Shown here one piece after another: positions 1 to 6,675 of a DNA stretch of 14,953 nucleotides. The position numbers and the translations under genes were made by a program. The notes under the pieces are model-generated. The model saw only the letters and a list, made by a program, of their open reading frames with translations. It searched no databases and had not been told where the DNA came from. The DNA is from WLMZ01 sp043747765. GTDB lineage: Bacteria; Actinomycetota; Acidimicrobiia; Acidimicrobiales; Ilumatobacteraceae. Position 1 is the stretch's first letter. The number at the start of each line of letters is the position of its first letter. The DNA lies in the NCBI GenBank assembly GCA_043747765.1, contig JAYTOM010000330.1, positions 1 to 14,953 of the forward strand, in the 5' to 3' direction.

Positions 1-133
1 GTTCCAGAACAACCCACCGTGACAGTAGCGGCCACGGCGGAAGCGCTCGCATCGAGCGTCGGGGAACACACTCAGCGCGCTGCGCGCCTCGCAACATCAC
101 CCGCCACAATACGACGAGGTCGGAGCACCCATC
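1..133. other. Left-edge segment, no gene assigned
   Basis: I find no convincing gene in this stretch downstream of the HAD gene. On the minus strand a GTG at 69-71 opens a frame that runs off the window edge, encoding an Ala/Val/Thr-rich start. A second minus frame from the ATG at 95-97 is also open to the edge. Neither is long enough to judge. A small GC-only inverted repeat (GCGCG/CGCGC, about 76-88) could be part of a terminator after the HAD gene, but it has no T-tract. Confidence 0.3.
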
Positions 134-838
134 TCACCGGTGGATCGGCAGCAGGTCGTGCAGCGCGTGGATACGCGCGAAATCCGCCTCGGCGTGATCG
201 TCGTACGGGTCGAGCAGGATCGGGTGCAGACCGGCAGCCCTCCCGCCGCCGATGTCCATCGTGACCGAATCACCGATGAACGCGATCCGCTCCGGAATGA
301 TGCCCTCGAACGCCAAGAATGCGAACTCGAAGATCCGCGGGTCGGGTTTGGCCACGCCGACGACGTGACTGTCGATAATGACCCGCATCTCGGTGAGCAG
401 ACCAGGTCCGAGCTGGCAGACCCCGGCGCGCCGCAACGCCTCTTCCACCTGTCCACTCGCATTCGACACCACACCCATCGGGATGCCGGCGGCAGTGAAC
501 CGCTGCAATGCTTCGACCGACTCGGGAATCGGCCAGCGCCACGTGTACGCGTTCCTGGTCCGCTCCAGAACAGTCGCCGCATAGTGAACGTCGCGATCCG
601 GGACACCGATCGACTCGCAATAGGCGACGTTGTATTCGTCCCAGAAGGCCTCGCCACTGCCGGCCGACGACTTGACCGCCATACCGCGGTAGTGAGCGCG
701 GACATGCGCACCAACGGACGGATCTCCGCCGTACGGTGCGAGCAACGGGCCGAGGACCGTTGGATCGGGCAGCACGAGAATTCCGCCGGCGTCGAACAGG
801 ATTGCATCGAAGTCGGTCACCGCGCGAAGTTCTGTCAC
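134..838 (-). CDS. HAD-superfamily hydrolase (phosphatase-like)
   Basis: A 234-residue protein with the usual order of haloacid dehalogenase motifs. Motif I is ILFDAGG with the nucleophile Asp16; motif II is VVSNASG with Ser125; motif III is Lys164 in GVAKPDP; motif IV is FIGDSVTMDIGG with Asp190 and Asp195. Residues 20-110 form the helical cap region. These enzymes use the motif I Asp to attack a phosphate ester or a haloalkane carbon. The second motif I Asp of classical phosphatases is Gly18 here (D-A-G instead of D-x-D), a variant seen in FDAGG/FDxGG subgroups, so phosphatase activity is not certain. The start is a GTG with no strong ribosome site; an internal GTG seven codons later (before DFDAILFD) is also possible. 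It diverges from the malyl-CoA lyase gene with about 31 bases between starts. The substrate cannot be told. Confidence 0.85.
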   Translation of the reverse strand: MTELRAVTDFDAILFDAGGILVLPDPTVLGPLLAPYGGDPSVGAHVRAHYRGMAVKSSAGSGEAFWDEYNVAYCESIGVPDRDVHYAATVLERTRNAYTWRWPIPESVEALQRFTAAGIPMGVVSNASGQVEEALRRAGVCQLGPGLLTEMRVIIDSHVVGVAKPDPRIFEFAFLAFEGIIPERIAFIGDSVTMDIGGGRAAGLHPILLDPYDDHAEADFARIHALHDLLPIHR

Positions 839-854
839 GATCGGGGAAGTTACC

Positions 855-860
855 GGGAGG
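855..860 (+). promoter_or_regulatory. Shine-Dalgarno site supporting a TTG start
   Basis: GGGAGG lies nine bases upstream of the TTG at 870. It is the main reason for preferring that start for the malyl-CoA lyase gene over the in-frame GTG at 906, which has no comparable purine-rich site. Confidence 0.55.
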
Positions 861-869
861 ACGCGGCGA

Positions 870-1961
870 TTGAGGCGCCAACACGACCAGAACTACAATG
901 CAACCGTGCGTAGTCCTCGCGATTTTTTCAAGCCACTTGCCGTTGGTGCCCCGGAACCGGTCCGTGAGATTCCGTTCCGACCGAGCCGCGTCGTCCACTT
1001 CTTCCCACCGCAGAACGCGAAGGTGGTGGCCAAGCTCCCCCAGATCGTGGGCAAGGTGGACATCCTCCTCGGCAACCTCGAGGACGCAATCCCGATGACC
1101 GACAAGGAAGCCGCCCGAGCTGGCTTGGTCGAGGTCGGCCGCACGTTGGACATGGGCCAGACCCAACTGTGGACGCGCATCAACAGTCTCGACTCGCCGT
1201 GGGCTCTCGACGATCTGACGACACTCGTCGGCCAGATCGGCGACAAGCTCGACGTGATCATGGTCCCGAAGGTCGAGGGCCCCGAGGACATCCACTACGT
1301 CGACCGACTGCTTGCCCAGTTGGAGGCCAAGGCCGGGTTGACGAAGCCGTTGCTGATCCACGCCATCCTCGAGACCGCACGTGGTGTCGCCAACATCGAA
1401 GCGATCTGTGGCGCGTCACCCCGAATGCAGGGCATCTGTCTCGGGCCGGCCGACCTCGCCGCCAATCGGCGGATGAAGACCACTCGCGTCGGTGGCGGTC
1501 ATCCTGACTACCTCGTTCGCGCCGATCCGAATCCTGACGATCCGTCCGCCTCCCGGCCGACGTATCAGCAGGATCTTTGGCACTACACGATCTCGCGAAT
1601 GGTCGATGCGTGCGTCACGTTCGGGATCCTGCCGTTCTACGGACCGTTCGGCGACATCAAGGATCTCGTTGCGTGCGAGGACCAGTTCCGCAACGCCTAC
1701 CTGCTTGGCTGCGTCGGCGCATGGAGCCTGCACCCCGACCAGATCGAGGTCGCCAAGCGCGTGTTCAGCCCGCGCCCCGCCGACGTCGCCGCAGCGCAAC
1801 GGATCATCGACGCGATGGGTGACGGAACGGGTGCACTGATGATCGACGGAAAGATGGAGGACGACGCGTCTGTGAAGCAGTGCAAGGTCGTCGTCCAACT
1901 CGCTCACGATCTGGCAGCGCGTGACCCCGAATTGGCCGCCTCGTACGGATTCGGCGAATGA
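870..1961 (+). CDS. mcl: L-malyl-CoA/beta-methylmalyl-CoA lyase-type enzyme
   Basis: HpcH/HpaI-CitE superfamily TIM-barrel enzyme, 363 residues from a TTG start or 351 from the GTG at 906. From memory it matches the Chloroflexus trifunctional lyase along its length: KPLAVGAPEP near residue 21, RVVHFFPP at 40-47, GNLEDAIPM at 68-76, the long insert with TTRVGGGHP at 204-212, YQQDLWHYT at 232-240 and FYGPFGDIKD at 256-265. Expected Mg ligands are Glu168 (ILETARG) and Asp195 (GPADLA); Arg103 (WTRINS) probably binds substrate carboxylate. The family reversibly cleaves L-malyl-CoA to acetyl-CoA plus glyoxylate, and beta-methylmalyl-CoA to propionyl-CoA plus glyoxylate; the Chloroflexus enzyme also splits (S)-citramalyl-CoA. 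It overlaps the next CitE-like gene by ATGA, so the two are probably translated together. The family is secure; which substrate is used in the cell is inference. Confidence 0.85.
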   Translation: MRRQHDQNYNATVRSPRDFFKPLAVGAPEPVREIPFRPSRVVHFFPPQNAKVVAKLPQIVGKVDILLGNLEDAIPMTDKEAARAGLVEVGRTLDMGQTQLWTRINSLDSPWALDDLTTLVGQIGDKLDVIMVPKVEGPEDIHYVDRLLAQLEAKAGLTKPLLIHAILETARGVANIEAICGASPRMQGICLGPADLAANRRMKTTRVGGGHPDYLVRADPNPDDPSASRPTYQQDLWHYTISRMVDACVTFGILPFYGPFGDIKDLVACEDQFRNAYLLGCVGAWSLHPDQIEVAKRVFSPRPADVAAAQRIIDAMGDGTGALMIDGKMEDDASVKQCKVVVQLAHDLAARDPELAASYGFGE

Positions 1962-2845
1962 TCGTGGACACCGCCGTCACGAATGATTCACTGCGCCCCC
2001 GACGCTCCGTCCTGTACATGCCTGCCGCCAATGAGCGTGCGTTGGAAAAGGCCAAAACCTTGGCGGCCGACGCGATCATCTTCGATCTCGAGGATGCTGT
2101 CGCTCCCGATTCGAAGCCGTCGGCGCGGGCCAACGCGGTCAGCGCTGCTGCGTCGGGCGAATACGGGCACCGCGAGTTGACCATCCGCTGCAACGGACTC
2201 GACACCGACTGGGGCGAACTCGACCTTGCCGCAGCGGCATCGTCTGGCGCCGCTGCGGTGGTCATTCCGAAGGTGGCATCGATTGCAACGGTCGACCGTG
2301 TCGCTCAGATTCTCGATCAATCGGGTGCTCCGGCGACGATGACGATCTGGGCGATGATCGAGACGCCGACGGCCATCTTCGACGTCCGCGCGATCGTGGC
2401 CCATCCGCGTGTGTCGGTTCTCGTGATGGGCACCAACGATCTCGCCCGAGAATTGCGCGCCGCGCTGGTACCCGGCCGTCATCCATTGTTGCCGCACCTC
2501 GCCGTCGCGTTGGCCGCTGCTCGGGAGTCGGGCAAGGTCATCCTCGACGGCGTCTACAACGACGTCAAGGACCTCGAGGGTTTCCGCATGGAATGCCTGC
2601 AGGGCATGGAGATGGGCTTCGACGGCAAGACCCTCATCCACCCCGGCCAGGTGGACATCACCAATGACGTCTGGGCGCCGTCGGCCGACGAAGTGGATCA
2701 TGCGCGCCGGGTCATCGAGGCCTTCGACGAAGGATTGCGCGAGGGTCGCGGTGTCGTCACCGTCGACGGCCGGATGATCGAGAACCTGCATGTGGTCAAT
2801 GCCCGCCGAGCAATCGCCACGGCCGACGCCATCGCCGCCCTGTAA
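1958..2845 (+). CDS. CitE-like (3S)-malyl-CoA thioesterase candidate
   Basis: A 295-residue CitE-like protein, shorter than its upstream neighbour and from a different branch of the same superfamily. Visible motifs are RSVLYMPAANERALEKA (16-32), FDLEDAVAP (42-50), Arg77 in TIRCNG, the metal-ligand pair Glu135 (MIETPTA) and Asp161 (MGTNDLA), and the C-terminal GFDGKTLIHPGQV (220-232) with His228. The stretch GTNDLARELRA and the LDGVYNDVKDLEGF segment resemble the alphaproteobacterial Mcl2 type, shown in Rhodobacter to hydrolyse (3S)-malyl-CoA to malate and CoA. A citramalyl-CoA lyase role is the main alternative. Its ATG overlaps the stop of the lyase gene, giving translational coupling. Paired with that lyase it would pull glyoxylate plus acetyl-CoA to malate. 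There is no citrate lyase alpha or gamma gene nearby, so a true citrate lyase subunit is unlikely. Confidence 0.75.
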   Translation: MIVDTAVTNDSLRPRRSVLYMPAANERALEKAKTLAADAIIFDLEDAVAPDSKPSARANAVSAAASGEYGHRELTIRCNGLDTDWGELDLAAAASSGAAAVVIPKVASIATVDRVAQILDQSGAPATMTIWAMIETPTAIFDVRAIVAHPRVSVLVMGTNDLARELRAALVPGRHPLLPHLAVALAAARESGKVILDGVYNDVKDLEGFRMECLQGMEMGFDGKTLIHPGQVDITNDVWAPSADEVDHARRVIEAFDEGLREGRGVVTVDGRMIENLHVVNARRAIATADAIAAL

Positions 2846-2846
2846 C

Positions 2847-2907
2847 CACCGGAGGTTTTGCCGCTCACCCGGGCGGGTCGAAGACCCTCCGGTGCGGCAA
2901 AGCCTCC
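2847..2907. terminator. Nested inverted repeats, likely bidirectional terminator
   Basis: This is nearly the whole gap between two convergent genes. The outer arms 2851-2864 (GGAGGTTTTGCCGC) and 2894-2907 (GCGGCAAAGCCTCC) pair over 14 bp with a single mismatch that becomes a G-U wobble in plus-strand RNA. A competing 9-bp stem is CACCGGAGG (2847-2855) with CCTCCGGTG (2886-2894). Inside are GGGTC-gaa-GACCC (2875-2887) and ACCCG-gg-CGGGT (2867-2878). There is no T-tract on either side, as is common for high-GC terminators. Confidence 0.7.
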
Positions 2908-2914
2908 AAGGCGT

Positions 2915-5137
2915 TCAGACCAGGACGGGTTCGCGGTCGTCGCTGGTCGGCATGCGACCGTCTTCGTACTGCGGCTCGGGAAGTCCGATGCCGCCCTCGA
3001 TGTCGAGGTTCGGAAGCAGGTTGTCGAGCCAGCCCGGCAGCCACCAGTTCCAGTCGCCGAGCAATTTCATCGTCGCCGGGACCAAGACGGTGCGGACCAG
3101 GGTGGCGTCGATCAGCACGGCAACGCCGAGGCCGATGCCGAACATCTTGATCGTCGGATCGTCACCGAGCACGAAGGAGCCGAACACGCAGATCATGATC
3201 AACGCTGCGGAGGTGATGACCCGAGCCGTTGCCGAAATGCCTTCGATCACGGCCGCTGTCGAGTCCTTGCGATGCACGTATTCCTCGCGGATCCGCGAGA
3301 GCAGGAACACCTCGTAGTCCATCGACAGGCCGAACAGGATCGCAAACATGATCATTGGCAGGAACGACACGATCGGGACCGTTTCCTTCAAACCAATCAG
3401 ATCCTTCAGCCAGCCCCACTGGAAGATGGCGACGATGATTCCGTACGCCGCACCGATCGAGAAAAGGTTCATGACAGCGGCCTTGATCGGGACGGCGATC
3501 GAGCGGAAGACCATCATCAGAAGCAGGATCGAGAGCCCGATGACCGCCCCGATGAACCACGGAAGGCGGCCGGCGATCTTGTCGGACAGATCGATCGAGA
3601 CAGCGGTCTGGCCACCGACGTAGACGTGCGCGCCGGGCGCATTCACCGTTGCCGTCGGGATGACGTGATCACGGAGGCGATGGACGAGATCCGTGGTGGC
3701 CGCGCTCTGCGGAGACGATTTCGGGGTGACCTGGATGATGGCGGCAGTTCCGTCGGCATTGGCCTTGGCCGGCGAGACCGACTGGACGTCGACGTCCTTG
3801 GCGAGGGCCGTCGTGAGGACACTGAGCAAGCTGACGGTCGTACCGGAGTCCATCTCGACCGAGAGCAGCAGCGGACCGTTGAAGCCGGGGCCGAAGCCTT
3901 CGGAGAGCAAGTCGTAGGCACGCCGCGTGGTGAGCCCGGTCGACTTCGTCCCGTTGTCGGTCAGCCCGAGTCGCAGGCTGAGGAGCGGCGCCGAAAGCGT
4001 GGCGAGAACGATGACGCCACCGAACAGGTAACGCACCGGGTGGTTGGAGACGTGACGGCCCCAACGGTGCCAACCGCTCTCCTTCGGAGCCAACAACTGC
4101 TCAGCTTCTTTGCGGGCCGCCCGCTTCTTCAGACCGGGCAGACTGACCTTGTCGATCCGGTGTCCTGCGAAGCCGAGAAGCGCCGGCAGCATCGTCAGTG
4201 AAATGGCGACCATGACGAGCACGGTCATACCGGACATCAGACCCATCCACGTGACGTTGGGGATACCGGCGATGGCCAAACCACAGATTGCGATGACGAC
4301 GGTGATGCCTGCGAAGAGGACTGCCGAACCCGACGTCGCAATCGAGCGGCCGGCAGACTCCTCGACGGTCATCCCTGCTTGAAGGTTCTCGCGGTGTCGA
4401 GTGACGATGAACAGGGCGTAGTCGATGCCGACGCCGAGGCCGATCATCGAGGCCAGCACGGTGGCGATGTCGTTGATGTCGGCAACCGCAGAGATCAACG
4501 TGATCAGCCCGATGCTGATCCCGAGTCCGAGGATCGCCGTGCCGATCGGCAGACCCATCGCGATGACCGATCCGAAGGCGAGCATCAGCACGATGACCGC
4601 CGCGGCGAGACCGATGACCTCTTGGCCGCCGGGTGGCTGGTTGGTGGCCGCGGTCGGTAGCTCACCGCCGAGTTCGATCTGCAGTCCCGAGGCTTTTGCT
4701 GCCGTCGCCGTCTGCTCCAGCGCTTTGAAGCCGGTGGTCTTGATGTCGGCGAGCGGGGCGGTGTACTGCACCTCGACGAAGCCGATGGTGCCGTTCTTCG
4801 ACACACTCAGCGGACTGACCCCGGCGACGCTCGGCTGCGTGGAGATGTCGGCGACAGCAGCGGCGATCGCCGTCTTCGCGGAGGCATCGCCCAGCGTTGC
4901 TGTCTTGGTCGCGAAGACCACCTGGGCGGATGTCCCTGACTGCGAGGGGAAGCGCTGGCGCAGGACGTCGAGCGCCTTCTGCGACTCGACCCCTGGCACC
5001 GAGAACTTGTTCGATGCCTCTCCACCGGCGACCTTACCGAGAACCGTTGCCAAGACGGCGAAGGCCACCCAGACGATCACGACGCGTCGCCGGTTGCGTA
5101 CGCACCACCGGCCAAGTCGATATAAATACTGTGTCAT
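2915..5137 (-). CDS. MMPL-family RND transporter
   Basis: A membrane exporter of 740 residues from the ATG at 5137. It shows the duplicated RND layout: one N-terminal membrane segment (VVIVWVAFAVLATVLG), an extracytoplasmic loop to about residue 165, five hydrophobic segments, then a second TM anchor, loop and membrane block. The matching core motifs GLGVGIDYALF (Asp239-Tyr240) and FGLSMDYEVFL (Asp607-Tyr608) mark the proton-relay region in each half. Family members export lipids, siderophores or hydrophobic toxins using the proton gradient; the cargo here is unknown. Two upstream in-frame starts exist (ATG 5155, TTG 5173), but a promoter would place the transcript start at about 5137-5138, so a leaderless message from 5137 fits best. 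It is divergent from, and probably repressed by, the adjacent TetR regulator. Confidence 0.9.
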   Translation of the reverse strand: MTQYLYRLGRWCVRNRRRVVIVWVAFAVLATVLGKVAGGEASNKFSVPGVESQKALDVLRQRFPSQSGTSAQVVFATKTATLGDASAKTAIAAAVADISTQPSVAGVSPLSVSKNGTIGFVEVQYTAPLADIKTTGFKALEQTATAAKASGLQIELGGELPTAATNQPPGGQEVIGLAAAVIVLMLAFGSVIAMGLPIGTAILGLGISIGLITLISAVADINDIATVLASMIGLGVGIDYALFIVTRHRENLQAGMTVEESAGRSIATSGSAVLFAGITVVIAICGLAIAGIPNVTWMGLMSGMTVLVMVAISLTMLPALLGFAGHRIDKVSLPGLKKRAARKEAEQLLAPKESGWHRWGRHVSNHPVRYLFGGVIVLATLSAPLLSLRLGLTDNGTKSTGLTTRRAYDLLSEGFGPGFNGPLLLSVEMDSGTTVSLLSVLTTALAKDVDVQSVSPAKANADGTAAIIQVTPKSSPQSAATTDLVHRLRDHVIPTATVNAPGAHVYVGGQTAVSIDLSDKIAGRLPWFIGAVIGLSILLLMMVFRSIAVPIKAAVMNLFSIGAAYGIIVAIFQWGWLKDLIGLKETVPIVSFLPMIMFAILFGLSMDYEVFLLSRIREEYVHRKDSTAAVIEGISATARVITSAALIMICVFGSFVLGDDPTIKMFGIGLGVAVLIDATLVRTVLVPATMKLLGDWNWWLPGWLDNLLPNLDIEGGIGLPEPQYEDGRMPTSDDREPVLV
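5121..5127 (+). promoter_or_regulatory. Possible -10 element for the tetR gene
   Basis: TATAAAT is a marked AT-rich heptamer in GC-rich surroundings, lying inside the first codons of the MMPL gene. It could be the -10 box of a plus-strand promoter starting near 5133. No good -35 box is found at 16-18 bases; TTGCGT at 5094-5099 is 21 bases away. The call is weak. Confidence 0.3.
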
Positions 5138-5191
5138 GGGATGACTATGTGGCATAGACTGACAAGATGTCAACCAGTGTCACCAATGTCA
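5132..5191. promoter_or_regulatory. Tiled palindrome cluster, probable TetR operators
   Basis: Three perfect 5-3-5 palindromes lie in a row: GTCAT-ggg-ATGAC (5133-5145), CTATG-tgg-CATAG (5145-5157) and TGACA-aga-TGTCA (5160-5172). The first two share one base. The pentamer TGTCA also occurs at 5132, 5168, 5178 and 5187, and TGACA at 5160. The sites cover the start, the -10 and the -35 of the MMPL promoter. The adjacent TetR protein is the obvious candidate to bind them. The dyads are visible in the sequence; protein binding is inference. Confidence 0.55.
5144..5173 (-). promoter_or_regulatory. Predicted promoter of the MMPL transporter
   Basis: On the minus strand a perfect TTGACA (5173-5168) is followed after 18 bases by CATAGT (5149-5144), a four-of-six match to TATAAT. 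Transcription would begin at about 5137-5138, on or next to the ATG at 5137, giving a leaderless mRNA. All three palindromes of the neighbouring operator cluster overlap this promoter. Confidence 0.5.
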
Positions 5192-5874
5192 CAGGCGATT
5201 TCGCGGGCGGTGCGGGAGCCGCAGGAAACGGGCTGGTCACGGCGAAACGGAAGCTGCGGATGAACGTGTGCGCCATGCCCGGGGGGACGTTGCGCGAACG
5301 CCAGCGTGCGGAAACACGCGACCTCATCCTCGATGCCGCACTCGACCAGCTCGAGATCAAAGGCTACGAACACACGACCATCGAAGACATCGCCACTGCA
5401 TCTGGAATTTCGTCACGGACCTTCTTCCGTTACTTCGATTCGAAGAACGCCGTGCTGTTCGACGACGCCGACAAGCACGAACATGCCGACGACGAGATGA
5501 TGACGGCGATGGCCGCTCGTCCGCAGAGCGAGTCCATCACCGAGGCGTTACGCGCCGTACTGCGCGAGAAGTTGGTGACCCTGTTCGAGAATGAGAACGG
5601 ACGCAAACTACGTCAACTCCGGATCGTGCTGACCGAGCCGTCCCTCCGAGCTCTTGCGTGGGACAGCTTCCACGAGCACGGTCCCGATCTCGCTCGAGGA
5701 TTCGCCGCACGGCTCGGCAAGAGCGCAGACGATCTGCAGCCTCGCGTTCTCGCAGCGGCGTTCACCGAGGCGATCTGGGTCATCCTCGAACGATGGTCGG
5801 CGGCCGGCGCCCAGTTCGATGCATTGCCAGCGCTGATCGACGAGGCATTCGACGCGATCAGCGCCTTCGGCTGA
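5167..5874 (+). CDS. TetR/AcrR-family transcriptional regulator
   Basis: A one-component repressor with an N-terminal helix-turn-helix and a ligand-binding helical domain. The motif TLRERQRAETRDLILDAAL is followed by TTIEDIATASGISSRTFFRYF, the typical TetR recognition helix and its closing FxYF. The longest ATG frame gives 235 residues, but its first 30-36 residues are Gly/Ala/Thr-rich, less biased to G/C at third codon positions, and coded by the TGTCA repeats. Family length (about 200) favours the ATG at 5275 (199 residues), with 5260 as a second choice; the early start is kept here only as the outer limit. It is divergent from the MMPL exporter and probably represses it until a ligand, perhaps the exported compound, binds. 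It ends 19 bases before the convergent hydrolase gene. Confidence 0.85.
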   Translation: MSTSVTNVTGDFAGGAGAAGNGLVTAKRKLRMNVCAMPGGTLRERQRAETRDLILDAALDQLEIKGYEHTTIEDIATASGISSRTFFRYFDSKNAVLFDDADKHEHADDEMMTAMAARPQSESITEALRAVLREKLVTLFENENGRKLRQLRIVLTEPSLRALAWDSFHEHGPDLARGFAARLGKSADDLQPRVLAAAFTEAIWVILERWSAAGAQFDALPALIDEAFDAISAFG

Positions 5875-5893
5875 ACCTCTCGACAGCTCGGTC

Positions 5894-6568
5894 TCAAGCA
5901 GTCAGTTCGGTCCGGAACAGGTCCAACACCCGGGCCCATGCAATCGCAGCGGTCGCCTCGTCGTAGACCTCGGGTCGGGTGTCGTTGAAAAACGCGTGAT
6001 CCACTTCGGGGTACACGAACAACGTCGCGTCCTTGCCGAGCGAACGCAGCTTGGTCTGCAGTTCCTCCGCCTTGTCCGGCGGGAACGAATGATCGTCGGC
6101 TGCGTAGTGACCCTCGACCTTGGCGGCCATCGCTGACCAGTCGGGCTGCGCGCTCTCCCACGGGATCAGGCCGTAGAACGGCGCCGTCGCGGCAACCGCA
6201 TCAGGACGCTTGCACGCGACGACCAGTGCCAATCCGCCGCCCATGCAGAACCCGATCGCGCCGACCTTGGTACGACCACTTCGCTTCTGCAGTTCGTCGA
6301 TCGCGCCGGACATATCCTTGCTCGCCTCGTCGATGTTCATCGCCATCATCAGCTTGCCGGCGCCATCGGGCTCGGCGGTCGTCTTGCCGTGATAGAGGTC
6401 AGGCGCGAGCGCAACGAAACCTTCTGCGGCGAATCGATCGACGATCGATTTGATGTGGTCGTTCAATCCCCACCATTCCTGGATGACCAGGACGCCGGGG
6501 CCGCTGTCGCCCGCCACATAGCCTTCGGCCGTGCCGCCATTACTTGTGAATTCGATCATCTGACCCAT
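5894..6568 (-). CDS. Dienelactone hydrolase family protein
   Basis: An alpha/beta-hydrolase of 224 residues from the ATG at 6568, the length of characterised dienelactone hydrolases. The catalytic Cys108 sits in the nucleophile elbow GFCMGGG, the acid is Asp158 or Asp159 in HYAADDHSFPP, and the base is His191 in EVDHAFFND. EWWGLN (31-36) holds the conserved Glu that orients the Cys. The classic reaction opens dienelactone to maleylacetate in chloroaromatic degradation, but many members have other ester or lactone substrates. No chlorocatechol genes are near, so the substrate is open. Longer in-frame starts up to 6682 add an arginine-rich, uncharacteristic stretch that would enter the neighbouring coding region, and are not preferred. 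It diverges from the aminotransferase and converges on the tetR gene. Confidence 0.88.
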   Translation of the reverse strand: MGQMIEFTSNGGTAEGYVAGDSGPGVLVIQEWWGLNDHIKSIVDRFAAEGFVALAPDLYHGKTTAEPDGAGKLMMAMNIDEASKDMSGAIDELQKRSGRTKVGAIGFCMGGGLALVVACKRPDAVAATAPFYGLIPWESAQPDWSAMAAKVEGHYAADDHSFPPDKAEELQTKLRSLGKDATLFVYPEVDHAFFNDTRPEVYDEATAAIAWARVLDLFRTELTA

Positions 6569-6635
6569 GATCGGAGAGTACTTCGACCTGAGGGGCCAAT
6601 TCCATCCCGCACCTCTCCCCCTCCTTTGTCCTGTA

Positions 6636-6651
6636 ACAAACGACCGTCTGT
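6636..6651. promoter_or_regulatory. Operator-like palindrome between divergent genes
   Basis: ACAAACG-ac-CGTCTGT is a 7-2-7 dyad with one mismatch, in the 107-base gap between the hydrolase and aminotransferase genes. It sits in the spacer of a weak plus-strand promoter, TTGTCC (6626-6631) and TGTACT (6649-6654) 17 bases apart. The form resembles TetR-family operators, but it does not match the dyads at 5133-5172. Which regulator binds is unknown. Confidence 0.35.
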
Positions 6652-6675
6652 ACTCCCTCTTGTGTATCGAATACG

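Noticed and set aside
69..71. Possible minus-strand GTG start of a gene running off the left edge
   Set aside because: Only about 23 codons are visible, no ribosome site or conserved motif, and another frame is equally open.
97..807. A 236-codon minus-strand frame overlapping the HAD gene
   Set aside because: It is Ser/Arg-rich, with no motif; the other frame of the same strand holds all four HAD motifs.
270..1361. A 363-codon minus-strand frame across the HAD and lyase genes
   Set aside because: It runs through two well-supported genes on opposite strands, is Arg-rich, and has no domain. It is a shadow frame.
1958..2845. Citrate lyase beta subunit (citE) as the name of the second lyase-like gene
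   Set aside because: No citrate lyase alpha, gamma or accessory genes are nearby, and the sequence details look more like the free-standing malyl-CoA thioesterase type.
2858..4201. A 447-codon open frame on the plus strand antisense to the MMPL gene
   Set aside because: It is Arg/Asp/His-rich with no recognisable domain and mirrors the codon pattern of the MMPL gene; long antisense frames are expected in high-GC DNA. The MMPL gene has full RND motifs.
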